Under the pieces are notes generated by a model that ran no database searches, had not been told where the DNA came from, and was given only the letters and a program-made list of their open reading frames with translations. Shown here one piece after another: positions 29,081 through 38,278 of a DNA stretch of 64,000 nt. Numbering within the stretch: the first letter of the stretch is position 1; each line of letters opens with the position of its first letter. The translations under genes and the position numbers were made by a program. Source of the DNA: Mesostigma viride (taxonomy: Eukaryota; Streptophyta; Mesostigmatophyceae; Mesostigmatales; Mesostigmataceae); the NCBI GenBank assembly GCA_009746045.1, contig RPFO01000104.1, forward strand, positions 6,012,395 to 6,076,394. The letters run 5' to 3'.

Positions 29081-29481
29081 GTTCCGTGGGCAACCTTGGT
29101 TCCGTACCGTTTGTCCAGGCAAGCAGTGGGGAGGATCTCGGTTGCGGTGCGTTATGTTGTGGAGTGTCTTTTGGGAATTATCTTGGTGTATTTCGGTTGG
29201 TTTGTACTTGGGTACGTTCTCAGGCCCACGCCGTTGCTCAGCGTTGGGTGAAGCCACAGAGCTACTCGCAGTGATGACCTACAGCGGAGCATTGAGTCAA
29301 AGCTGTTTGGCGGCGTGAAAGGCCGACACGCAGGAGAAAGCTTTGAATCACGTTGCAGCAAATGCTGTCAATGGCCGACGTTGTCGACATGTCCGGGGCT
29401 GGGCGCTGAGCGAGTAATCTATTCTATTACGTCTTTTTATTATTCGGAAATACAATACACTTAACGAATTTTATTTTAACA
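29081..29481 (+). repeat. Copia-2 5' LTR, right part
   Basis: Matches 45380-45780, ending TTTTAACA. The bases after the LTR (TGTACTAGGTTGGGG) would be the primer-binding region; I cannot match them to a tRNA. Confidence 0.9.
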
Positions 29482-29518
29482 TGTACTAGGTTGGGGCCGT
29501 AATTTTACAGCATAAAAC

Positions 29519-29764
29519 ATGGCAGCGTCAGCTGGGAGAAAACGGAAAGCAATTCATAGTGATCCGTCGACATGGGCCGCTGACCTACGAGCTGAAAAGG
29601 ATCTGTTAGAACTATTTCGAAAGCGTGTAGGAACCCTTGCTAGCGACGCACCCACGCTCGTAGTGCGTGACTATATAGAGAGAATAGAGGCTTTTCTGAA
29701 GGACCATGGTGAGAAGATCAGCAGTGTTTATTCGCTTTTCCGAGATGCCGGTTTGCTGAGCTAG
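29519..29764 (+). CDS. Copia-2 gag, N-terminal segment
   Basis: ATG at 29519, 81 codons: basic start (AASAGRKRKAIHSD) and helical sequence (AEKDLLELFRKRVGTL, DYIERIEAFLKDHGEKI), stop TAG at 29762. The next frame (+1) is open from 29760 and continues as gag, so the gag chain switches frame at about 29757-29764. This is either a one-base indel or a programmed +1 shift at CTG-AGC-TAG-C. Confidence 0.6.
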   Translation: MAASAGRKRKAIHSDPSTWAADLRAEKDLLELFRKRVGTLASDAPTLVVRDYIERIEAFLKDHGEKISSVYSLFRDAGLLS

Positions 29765-30752
29765 CTGCGACAATTTCATTCTCGCATTTACTCTTCGAGC
29801 ATGCAAGGATGAGAAGGTAAAACGGCGTCACATCCCAGGTAAGCTGCGTGAGGCGTTGTTGGAGTCGAAGGAGGGCACGACCTCTAGGCTATGCAGCATT
29901 TACACCTGGGTGCCACAACGGCCTTACTCACTCGATTTACTCAGCCTTCGCAATTTGCGGAATGAGTCTGTGCTCAATGGACTAGAGGTGTCTGAGACAG
30001 CGGTGATAGACCGTTACGTGAGGATGGCCAAGGACCTGAATTTCCAGACTGTGATGGGAGCCCTGCGTGCAGGCCAAGCCAAGGATGACCTTACCAAGGC
30101 AATAGAGATCATTACCGGCCTGGTAGAAGGGGAGGAGAGGGACATGATTGCACAGCTGAGAGCCCAGGGCAAGCTGACCGAGTCTGGGTTGATGGCCCCT
30201 GCCCCTCCCCCAGCCGCTCCCAATTCTGTGCCCCTCCCTGCACCCTCTGTGCCAAGCACTGTTACCCCTGCCAAGCCACAGGATGCAACGGGCAAGGTTG
30301 CCGGTGTCAACAACAGCAAGCCTGCTGGAGTAGGCAACGGTGGCAAGCAGCGTGGTGGAGGCCGTGCCCGTGGTGGCGGGCGCGGTGGCAGACGTGGGCT
30401 GTGGCAGGGCAGGCCATTGGTGCAGCAGCAGAGACAGCAGCAGCATTATGCCCCAGCACAGCAGGCAGGACAGCCGCATTATGCTTCACAGCCGCCGCAG
30501 CCGCAGCAGCAGTTTGCACAGCAGCAGCAACAGCGGCAGCCACAGAGGCAGGAGTCTGGTGCATGCTTCATATGCGGGAGAAAGGGTCACCTGGCACGCA
30601 CATGCTACAATAGGCACGCTGACAGCATGCCAGCTCGCAGCAATAGCAATGCACAGGGCCCTGCCGTGTGTAACCGCTGCAAGCAGCCAGGACACTTTGC
30701 ACGTGACACGCACCTGTGCCCGGCGGCCCAGAGTGGGGGCCGTAGGCAGTGA
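29760..30752 (+). CDS. Copia-2 gag, main segment with two zinc knuckles
   Basis: Continues gag in the frame shared with pol. A helical capsid-like region (VIDRYVRMAKDLNFQTVMGA, LTKAIEIITGLVEGEERDMI) resembles the copia gag (UBN2/retrotran_gag) style. A Pro-rich and Gln-rich linker with Arg/Gly repeats follows, then CFICGRKGHLARTC (canonical CCHC) and CNRCKQPGHFARDTHLC (CCHC with a longer last spacer). It ends at TGA 30750-30752, after which the same frame goes on into pol. Confidence 0.75.
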   Translation, partial: ASCDNFILAFTLRACKDEKVKRRHIPGKLREALLESKEGTTSRLCSIYTWVPQRPYSLDLLSLRNLRNESVLNGLEVSETAVIDRYVRMAKDLNFQTVMGALRAGQAKDDLTKAIEIITGLVEGEERDMIAQLRAQGKLTESGLMAPAPPPAAPNSVPLPAPSVPSTVTPAKPQDATGKVAGVNNSKPAGVGNGGKQRGGGRARGGGRGGRRGLWQGRPLVQQQRQQQHYAPAQQAGQPHYASQPPQPQQQFAQQQQQRQPQRQESGACFICGRKGHLARTCYNRHADSMPARSNSNAQGPAVCNRCKQPGHFARDTHLCPAAQSGGRRQ

Positions 30753-30758
30753 CTAGGG
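30747..30758 (+). promoter_or_regulatory. Candidate stop-codon readthrough site (CAG TGA CTA GGG)
   Basis: The only stop between gag and the 1320-codon pol frame is TGA, immediately followed by CTAG. UGA-CUA is the best-known leaky stop context. Frame is unchanged on both sides and no ATG occurs until 30798. A readthrough product would be Gag-Pol and the terminated product Gag. Confidence 0.55.
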
Positions 30759-33700
30759 TCCGGTGGTGAGGGTGAGGCAGCTGGTGATGTGCCAAATATG
30801 CGAGCTAGTGCGGGGCAGCACGGCTCGACCCCCCAGGCTAGCTCACCCCGCCTGGGTGCTCGCGTGGCAGCGCTAGATGAGAGCGCTGGTGAGGAGGGGG
30901 ACCATGCAGAGCAGGGGGCAGTTGCAGTAGGGGATGAAGCACTGTCTCAGGGAACGAGGGAGAAGGGGGTTGGAGGAGGTACTGCAGGTGTACACACTGC
31001 AGTTCTGGACGGGCCACCGGTACGAAGGTCCTCCCCACACCCGGGACCTCAGGCACAACAGTCTCAATGTCCATTGGAGGCAGGTGGTACACTCAGTGTA
31101 CTTAACATGGCAATGAGGTTACACACACGGTTGGGTCATGGCCACGCTGCAGAGCATTGGGCAGCATCACTGGGGTTTTCGGAGCTGGTGGCGACGTGCA
31201 GAGAGGTCTGGCAGAGGTGTAAGCATTGTCAGCGCAATGTGCCTAAGCCGCACAAGTTTCATGCACGTAGACCGGTGCTAGAGAGGGGCCCGGTGCAAGT
31301 GGATGTGCTCAAGTACGATGACAGGGAGTATGTGCTAGCGGTGGGGCGGTTCTCCAGGTTCAAGGCACTAGAGGTGTTGCCACGCAAGCACAAGGAAGAG
31401 CTGCTCACCAGCCTGCGCTTGGTAAAGGCCAAGTTTGCCGTGGTGTCAACTTTAGAGTGTGACCAGCAGTTCGAGTGTTGCATGAAGGAGCCGGGGTTTG
31501 AGCAGATTGTGGTGGCGGGTGCGGCAGATCACGAACATCAAGGGTTAGTGGAGAGACATATCAGGACCTCCAAGTTTGTGATGAGTGCTATGGCCAGGAT
31601 GCGCTCGCTGTCGTACCGCGATCAGGCTCTGTTGTGCAGGCAGATAGAGGAGCACATGAATCACAGGGTGATGGTCAGGGTACATGTGGATGGTGAGGAG
31701 GTAGCCGTCACGCCCCATGGGTTGGAGATGGGCCTGCTCCCGCTGGAGGCGGTAGAAGCATACCGTGATTGGCTGTGTGACCGGTACCTCAGGCTGGTGG
31801 ACATGGACCTGCGCAGGGGTGATGTGTACGTGCCTAGCGAGGGAGCAAGGGTGTGGGCGTACCGGGAGGGAAGTGCTTTGGAACAGGGTTTGTGGGAGGG
31901 CCCTGTTGTGGTCAAGTCAGTGGACGGTGACCACATGTTGGCGAAGGTTGGGCGTGAGGACCGCCGCTTCGACCGACTACTGGCGTGGAAACACTTGCGG
32001 CCGTACTACGAGGGGCTAGGTGCGCCAGCAGACCTGCCCCATGAGGAAGGTGCGATGGGCTCCAGCGCGCAGGCTGGAGGTGAGGCGGGGGACCCAGGGA
32101 CGGCCGCAAGGGGGGTGAGAGAGGAGACGGGGCCTGATCAGCCTGCGCCCTCTCTTCCGTCGGATGGTGGGTTGCCACTGTCCAATGGCGGTCCAGCCAG
32201 TGTGGGACCAGGCGGGCTGGGGGTTGCCCCTTCCGCTGATGGTCAGGAGGTGCAGCGCGCGACAATGTTTGCCCGTGTCATTGAGCGGCTGCAGGAAGCC
32301 CGGCGGGCAATCGCGGAACGCGAGCAGCCGGGGGGCACGTTACCACGGGCCGGCGGGGCGGGCAGGCCGTCGGCTGTAGGTGGGGCGCCTCAGGCCGGCG
32401 AGGGAGCCGTAGGAGGGCCACCACAGTCCAGCGAGGCCAATGCAGGGCCAGCCGCAGGTGGAGAGGCACAGGCCGGCGATGCTGGCGCATCGACCGCAGG
32501 TGCGGGGCTACAAGCCGATGGCGTTGATGGGTCGGCTAGCACCCGGCGCGAGTCACTGAGTGGCGGTGATGGCTCCGAGGGCGGCGGCGACGTCGCAATG
32601 GAGGCTGGTAATGAGGTAGCCTCGGTGTCTAAGCTAGTGGATTTTCAGCAGGACGGGCTGGCTGGGTGTCGGTTGGAGGTGGATACTAATGCGGTGGTGT
32701 GCTTGCTAGGTGAAGGGGTAGCTAGGCACTTCCCGCTACAACCGTCCAAGTGGAAGTTTGTGGAGGACTTTTCTGGGGTGGTGCGCATGCCGGTAGTGGG
32801 CGAGGTGATGCTGACCATTCTTGGGCGTGACACTCCTTTCTGCGTGCTTGAGGGCTATGATGGGCCGGCGATTCTGGGGCTGCCATTTCTTAATCACCCT
32901 GATGTTGTGATCCAGAGCTCTAGTTTGACCAGGGAGGGCCATGGGTCGATAGAGTTGGAATCGTACAAGGCAGTGCAACCTCTCAGTCTCGTCTCAAGCA
33001 CCGTGGCTAGGCTAGCAGCACTGACAGGGACAGAGGGTGTGGCGTGGGGAAAGGATCTCCCGCCAGCGGTAGACCTGGTCATGCCTGCGTTGTTGCATCC
33101 ATCCAGCATCGGTATTACCAAGCGGGACATCGCTGCACATTCTCCGATTGGCTATGAGAGGCTGGTACTAGAGATGTCGACGCAGAGTGGTTTCTCCAGC
33201 TGGTGGTGCGCGTTTCACAGGGCGCTGGAGGAGTGGCAGGGGTATGGTGTGTATGAACCAATGGACAGTGTGCCCAAGGGGGCCAAGGTACTTCCTCTCA
33301 AGATGGTGTTGTCTCACAAGGTAAAGGCTGGGGTGGAGGTATGCTATGTGAGGCCGGTGTCGCAGGAGTTTTCGGGAACCAGTGAGCTGGCCAAGGAGGA
33401 GCTGTACACCCCAGGTCTGGCGTGGGATAGCTTCAGGATTATCACCATGCTGTATCTCGGTTTCCTGGATGAGGGCAGAGACTATGGGTGTGCGTCTATT
33501 GATGTCAAGCGTGCTTTCCCTAACTCTAGCGAGGAGGTGGCGCGTGAGGTGTGGGAAGGCACGTCACCCCTGGTGGTCCAGACACCCTCGTTTTGGATGG
33601 AGGAAGTGAGGGCAGAATTCATGGGCTTGTTGAAGGCCATAGAGGGACTGCAGAGTGCCTCGATTGTGTGGCGTATCACTTTGATGCGTGCTCTGTTTGA

Positions 33701-34715
33701 GCTGATGACATTCGAGGTATCCCCGTACGACCCTTCGTTGTTTGTGGCACAGACTCCCTCAGGTCCCTTGTTTGTACAATTGCATGGGGATGACCTGCGA
33801 GTGGTAGCACCCCGTGCTGTTCTGCATCAGTTCTATGCAGATCTCGCTAAGCGTTTCCCTGTGGGCGAGCTGCAGGTGGTGGACCAGCAGACTCCGCGTG
33901 TCTTCTGCGGTGTAGTGCAGACCCTGCGAGTGACGTCTGGTAGGCATCAGATGCACCTGGGTATTCCTGACAAGTATCGGGAGGAGCTGATGGGCTCGGT
34001 GGATGAGCTGTGTGCTAAGGGCCTGTGGAGCCGCCTGCGTGGCAAGCTAGGCTGGATGGCGGCAGTGTGTGCGCCCGATCTGGTGGTGCTGAGTAGGACG
34101 GTAGATGACGTGTTGTCGCAAGTCCATCCGTCGGTTGTGAGGCAGTATGTGGCCGAGAGCCAAGGTGTGGTGCTTTCTGGCCTGTCGGTCTCTCAGCCCG
34201 CTGTTCTTCACTGCTTTGCAGATACGTCGGGTGAGGGCAGGGAACTGACCAAGCTGAGGGCACGGATGGGTGGTCTGTTTGTGCTCTGTAACCCAGGGGG
34301 TCGGGGATCGCTGTGTGGGTGGTATTCGAGACTGTGCAGGCGTGTGGCAGTTGGCTCTGACACTAACGAGTGCCGTGGTGTGTGTGAGTGTATCAAGGCT
34401 TCGCTGTACCTCGAGCAGTTCTTGCGCTGGATGGGCAAGTGGATGGGTGTCCGTTTGGTGCTGACGACAACTGTGCATACGGATAGCCAGCCGCTTGTGA
34501 GCTTTATCCTTAACAGCTTGTCCAGGACGCGTGACCTCGATTTCCTGCTGTTGAAGGAGCTGTCTTACGCGGTGAGCGTTCTCCATCTGCCGGGGAGGCT
34601 GAACCCGGCGGACGCGGTGACCAAGCTGTTTGCAGCAGCGCGAGAGCAGTATCGCATCTTGCGGATGGTGATGGCAGGTTCTCTTGGGGATCTGCGGGAG
34701 TTGTTGGTTGTTTGA
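30753..34715 (+). CDS. Copia-2 pol: integrase, protease-like, RT, RNase H
   Basis: One open frame to TGA at 34715. Integrase: HTRLGH...CKHC zinc motif, Asp in VQVDVL (about 31298), Asp in ECDQQF (about 31460), Glu in GLVERHIR (about 31545), then a C-terminal region (GARVWAYREGSALEQGLWEG). A Pro/Ala/Gly-rich linker (about 32030-32600) follows. Protease-like domain: LEVDTNAVVCLLGEG with DTN at 32682-32690 in place of DTG, and AILGLPFLNHPDV at about 32868-32906. RT: DVKRAF (about 33500), SPYDPSLFV, and HGDD at 33783-33794 in place of YVDD. RNase H: ADTSGEGREL, NECRGVCECI and HTDSQPLVSF. The frame is intact, so the family may have been active recently, but DIRS-1 and the P-like element cut both LTRs. 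Confidence 0.9.
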   Translation, partial: LGSGGEGEAAGDVPNMRASAGQHGSTPQASSPRLGARVAALDESAGEEGDHAEQGAVAVGDEALSQGTREKGVGGGTAGVHTAVLDGPPVRRSSPHPGPQAQQSQCPLEAGGTLSVLNMAMRLHTRLGHGHAAEHWAASLGFSELVATCREVWQRCKHCQRNVPKPHKFHARRPVLERGPVQVDVLKYDDREYVLAVGRFSRFKALEVLPRKHKEELLTSLRLVKAKFAVVSTLECDQQFECCMKEPGFEQIVVAGAADHEHQGLVERHIRTSKFVMSAMARMRSLSYRDQALLCRQIEEHMNHRVMVRVHVDGEEVAVTPHGLEMGLLPLEAVEAYRDWLCDRYLRLVDMDLRRGDVYVPSEGARVWAYREGSALEQGLWEGPVVVKSVDGDHMLAKVGREDRRFDRLLAWKHLRPYYEGLGAPADLPHEEGAMGSSAQAGGEAGDPGTAARGVREETGPDQPAPSLPSDGGLPLSNGGPASVGPGGLGVAPSADGQEVQRATMFARVIERLQEARRAIAEREQPGGTLPRAGGAGRPSAVGGAPQAGEGAVGGPPQSSEANAGPAAGGEAQAGDAGASTAGAGLQADGVDGSASTRRESLSGGDGSEGGGDVAMEAGNEVASVSKLVDFQQDGLAGCRLEVDTNAVVCLLGEGVARHFPLQPSKWKFVEDFSGVVRMPVVGEVMLTILGRDTPFCVLEGYDGPAILGLPFLNHPDVVIQSSSLTREGHGSIELESYKAVQPLSLVSSTVARLAALTGTEGVAWGKDLPPAVDLVMPALLHPSSIGITKRDIAAHSPIGYERLVLEMSTQSGFSSWWCAFHRALEEWQGYGVYEPMDSVPKGAKVLPLKMVLSHKVKAGVEVCYVRPVSQEFSGTSELAKEELYTPGLAWDSFRIITMLYLGFLDEGRDYGCASIDVKRAFPNSSEEVAREVWEGTSPLVVQTPSFWMEEVRAEFMGLLKAIEGLQSASIVWRITLMRALFELMTFEVSPYDPSLFVAQTPSGPLFVQLHGDDLRVVAPRAVLHQFYADLAKRFPVGELQVVDQQTPRVFCGVVQTLRVTSGRHQMHLGIPDKYREELMGSVDELCAKGLWSRLRGKLGWMAAVCAPDLVVLSRTVDDVLSQVHPSVVRQYVAESQGVVLSGLSVSQPAVLHCFADTSGEGRELTKLRARMGGLFVLCNPGGRGSLCGWYSRLCRRVAVGSDTNECRGVCECIKASLYLEQFLRWMGKWMGVRLVLTTTVHTDSQPLVSFILNSLSRTRDLDFLLLKELSYAVSVLHLPGRLNPADAVTKLFAAAREQYRILRMVMAGSLGDLRELLVV

Positions 34716-34940
34716 GCTTGGACCCTGTGGAATTTTAGCCTGTGGCCGATTTGAGAACGTTGTTTGGGCCGGGGGTGATCCTTATGCCTGCCCTATACTG
34801 ATGGTGACCCGGCACGGTTGGATAATTTGCTCCATAATTGATTTGGTGGGGGAGTGTCCTTGGTTGAGGACTGGTGCGGTTGGAACGGGTTTGTAATGTG
34901 TATGGGTCGTGTGGGTGTGCCGGGGTCAAGGGTCAAGGGT
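34716..34940 (+). other. Copia-2 sequence after pol
   Basis: Unrecognised 3' untranslated sequence ending in a short GGTCAAG repeat at about 34922-34938, where the truncated DIRS-2 begins. Copia-2 sequence resumes at 37881. Confidence 0.5.
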
Positions 34941-36370
34941 CACGACGGCCGCCAGCGCCTCAGCGGTAGCGCGTCCCCTCTCGAGGAGTACACGAGTGTG
35001 CGCAACCACAAGGGTGAGCTGCTTAGCTGTCGGCTCCAACACCCCATCCCGCCGGTGAACAACACCCAGAGCTTCTAGCTCGTCCTCCCCCTCCGGGCTA
35101 GCCATGATCGTCTTGTCCTTGGAGGGCACAAGGTTGTTAGGCGCGTACCCGTCTTCAATAGCACTCGCGATTAAGCGATTCACCGCCTCGCACGTGCGCC
35201 CATTGCTGACCACCAGGTCATCAATAGTGATGGATACCATAGGGGCAGGGGGGTCCTCAAGGTCGATTTGCATCTCCCTCGTGCTCTCCTCCTTGTACTC
35301 GATGGCTAGGGCGGTTGGGTTACCCCATGCATTCCGAAGCACGGTCAGCTCCCCTACACTTGTGAGGCGGTTCACCTGCCGTCTAGGATCCAAAGCGCCC
35401 GTGGCATAGAGGACCATCTCATGGATGGCTTCCCCTAGCGCTACAGCGTGGGAGTGCCCCATGGCCAGCACTTTCAGCACTGGCCACACCCTCCTCCGCC
35501 GCCCCGGCAGCCCGACATCGGTGGACCACACATCAGGTAGCCCTTGATAATCCCACCACCACTCCGGCACTTGGATGGTATAGTAATACGAGACCAGATC
35601 GCTCTTGGCCGTGTAGCACCGACCCTTGATATAGACCTCCGAGTATATGCCCAGGTGGGGTAACACCGTCTTAGGGGGGTCCACCCACAGTGCGTTCCCC
35701 AACTTCTTATTCACAATGAGCCTTAACTCCCCCACTCCTTTGGCCACCCCAAAACATCCGTCTACCCACTTTGGCCGCGTCTCTCGGAACTCCACCATCC
35801 CCACGTCCGCTGCCCTCCCCATCAACTTGCCCCACTCCGCCATGGTGCACCCTCAGCTGGGGGCAGGTACATTCCAATACCTCGCACTGGCAGCCACCTC
35901 CGGCTTGATGCAGTTGGCTTCGCTCGCGTACACCTCTCGCCAACTAGGTCGTAGCGCCAGCAAATCCAGCAGCTTCGCCTTTCCTGCCACCTCGCGCTTC
36001 GGCAGACTCACCCGCTCCGCCACAAGTTGTTCATACTTATTACATTTCCCATAGATTAGATCACTTCCTTCTGCGGGGCCTGTCGCAACGCCGGTTACGC
36101 GGCGACTGTACCACTCGCAGTGCTTCTTGACCCTTTTCAGGGCCTCCGCCGTTCCTCTGGAGCACGCGCCTCCAGATTTAGGCGGAGGGTCTGCCCCCCC
36201 GTGCCATAGCCAATTCAACCACGTAATCACCTTGTGTTGTAGAGTGAAGGTCCGGCGGCGGCGAGTTGCACGCTGGCGTCTGCGTGCTGACCTCACTCTC
36301 CCCCACGTAGTGCTTAGAGGCATTGTAGGAAGAGGCAGTGGGAAGGGGGAGCGGTTTACCCTTTCGGTGT
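34926..36370 (-). pseudogene. DIRS-2 pol fragment (RT)
   Basis: Two minus-strand pieces in the same frame (34941-35843 and 35853-36370) are separated by a TGA at about 35850, which corresponds to an Arg codon (CGA to TGA change) in DIRS-1. Aligns with DIRS-1 from WGRVRSARRRQRATRR through YNIPEWWWDY-type RT motifs and VSITIDDLVVSNG to the truncation at ATAEALAAV. RNase H and recombinase are absent. The first 18 bases (34926-34940) are flank sequence in frame. Confidence 0.85.
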
Positions 36371-37880
36371 TTACTTGGTTTGCTGGGCCTTGCCCAGCTT
36401 CTCCATCATCGTGGCGCTTTGCAGGGCCATCTTCTTGGCCGGGTTGCTCACCAAGGAGGCATCTTCCTTGAGAGCAAGGAGGTGGCCAGCCACCTTCCAC
36501 CCTCCTGACCCCTGGCTCTCCACTAGGAGCATGGCTGCCACCACCCTCATGAGATACTCTACCCCAGCCAACTCCCCGGCTGCCGGCCCCAACTCCTTGA
36601 AGAGTGTGTCCATGGCCAGGGCGATGTTCATGACCACCTTCCTGCTTTCCTGGTTCCTCCACCCCCCTTGGCGAGTAGCCATGATCCAACTCTTTATCCC
36701 CCCTCCATTGTCGTTGGCATCCTCGAGCACCTCGGGGAGCACTCTCTCTTGCACCCTCCAATTCACCACTTGTGCTCGAGTGGGCAGCGTCACCCCTTTG
36801 GTCTTTTTCGGCTTCCTGGAAGCCCCATCTGCCCCGGCCAGCGCATCCTTCAATTTCGTCAGGAAATCCTCTTCCTCGGACTCCTCCTCCTCCTCCTCTT
36901 CTTTGCCCGCCTGCCCCTGCTTGCCAATAATAGCCGCCAGCTCCAAGAGCTGCTCCCTCACATCCCCCGCGGCCTTTCCCTTGCTCGGGGCTGGGCTTCC
37001 GACTTTTTTCGTCCCCTTTTTCGCCCCTTTCGTGGGCCGGCGTGGTGGCTGCATCTCCTCTTCGTCCGAGTCCGCCAAGTCCCGGGCGCTTTGGAGGGCT
37101 GCCACTAGCGCTTCGTTTGGGTCCGCTGCTGCCAGAATTTCAGGCCCGTCCACGTGGTCGACCAGCAGTCCAACGACGGACTCCAGCTGGGCCGCAGACC
37201 ACCGGCTGACAGTAGTTACCCAGTCGGTCCCGAGGACCGCCTCAAAGGCAGCGCACACTTCAGGCAGGCCCGAGCAAGTGGAGAGCTCCTGATGGAGCCT
37301 TTTCTTCTGCGTCGGCCAGCCTAGTCGGCCCTTTCCCGTCTGTTTAGTAGCTGTCGGCACCTCGGGATTAGCTTTCGGTAATTGCTTCCCAGCACCTGTC
37401 GAACCTGGCTTCCGCCCGGGCTTCGGCATCCCAGCCGCTTTGCAGAAAGGAATTCTGGGCGTCAGCTACGCTGCCCCTGACCCCTGTCGCCGCCTTCGTT
37501 AAAACAAAAGAGACCGCCATGAGCTAGGTGAGCAAGCTTTTATCGTGTTTCAAGGCCAACGGCTCTCTACCAACGGCCAGATCCGGCAACGGCCTCTAAA
37601 CAGTTTTAGCCGTCAAGTTTTACTTCAGATATTGCCTGTTGCAAACCCGTCCGCAATCACAGATCTGCTAGGAGAACCTAGACGCAAAAATCCGTCGTCA
37701 AGGTACTCAGCACACCGTCAAGGTATGGGCCGCAACAATTAGGCCATATCTTCCGTAATACTCGTACACTAGAAGCCTAATCAACCTTATTACGATCACA
37801 TCACCCAGCTCTATTTCACCTAGCATCAGCGGCTCCCCTTCCGTATCACTATAAAGAAACTATGTTCAGAGAACCCCGAT
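34941..37880 (-). mobile_element. DIRS-2: truncated DIRS element
   Basis: Same family as DIRS-1: full gag, RT up to the approach of RNase H, and a B-type terminal segment (about 37495-37880) ending AGAAACTATGTTCAGAGAAC then CCCGAT. It lacks the RNase H - recombinase half and the A-B-A end; the left junction near 34941 lies inside RT-coding sequence. Either an incomplete insertion or a later deletion that also removed Copia-2 sequence. Confidence 0.85.
36371..37429 (-). CDS. DIRS-2 Gag-like protein
   Basis: 352 codons starting MPKPGRKPGSTG, co-linear with the DIRS-1 protein: basic N-terminus, Glu-rich middle (KEEEEEEESEEEDFLTKL), conserved C-terminal half (ERVLPEVLEDANDNGGGIKS, NIALAMDTLFKELGPAAGEL, EYLMRVVAAMLLVESQG) and the same ending KAQQ. 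The frame is intact although the accompanying pol is truncated. As in DIRS-1, pol starts in the -1 frame near the gag stop. Confidence 0.8.
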   Translation of the reverse strand: MPKPGRKPGSTGAGKQLPKANPEVPTATKQTGKGRLGWPTQKKRLHQELSTCSGLPEVCAAFEAVLGTDWVTTVSRWSAAQLESVVGLLVDHVDGPEILAAADPNEALVAALQSARDLADSDEEEMQPPRRPTKGAKKGTKKVGSPAPSKGKAAGDVREQLLELAAIIGKQGQAGKEEEEEEESEEEDFLTKLKDALAGADGASRKPKKTKGVTLPTRAQVVNWRVQERVLPEVLEDANDNGGGIKSWIMATRQGGWRNQESRKVVMNIALAMDTLFKELGPAAGELAGVEYLMRVVAAMLLVESQGSGGWKVAGHLLALKEDASLVSNPAKKMALQSATMMEKLGKAQQTK

Positions 37881-38145
37881 TAGATCAGTTTTGTGTTCTC
37901 GCTTGCTTACAACATGACTTACTTCAGACACTGGCAGTATGTGCAAGGCGTGAATGGGCGCCAAGTTAGAGGGGTTGGAGCTCCCCTAGTACATAGCGTC
38001 TTGTGCGTACTGTCTCCGAGAGTGTTTGTGAGTAACCCTTGGGTGGTGGTGGATATTGTGAGGATTGTTGGCATGTATGTCGACTGTGGGTTGTGGTTAA
38101 GTGGCCGAGTGGTGGATGTGACTGCTCGAAAGAAAAAGGGGCTGG
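37881..38145 (+). other. Copia-2 3' untranslated region with polypurine tract
   Basis: Sequence resumes after DIRS-2 and runs to the 3' LTR. The last bases GAAAGAAAAAGGGGCTGG (about 38128-38145) form a polypurine tract directly before TGTTATATTG, which fits plus-strand priming. Confidence 0.75.
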
Positions 38146-38260
38146 TGTTATATTGTGGGCTCGCAGTCACATAAAGTATTGGAATTTGGTTATGCTCGGA
38201 ATTGGCTAAGTCCGGAGGTCAGCCGGCAGCGCCGCGCTGAGGTTTATTTGCTGGGCCGGC
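38146..38260 (+). repeat. Copia-2 3' LTR, left part
   Basis: Matches 23381-23495, ending CTGGGCCGGC where the P-like transposon begins. Confidence 0.9.
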
Positions 38261-38278
38261 CAGGGGGGGTGTCCAAAA

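Noticed and set aside
29081..29481. 400-bp repeat with 45380-45780 as a segmental duplication
   Set aside because: They are the right halves of the two LTRs of one copia element, as shown by the target duplication and polypurine tract.
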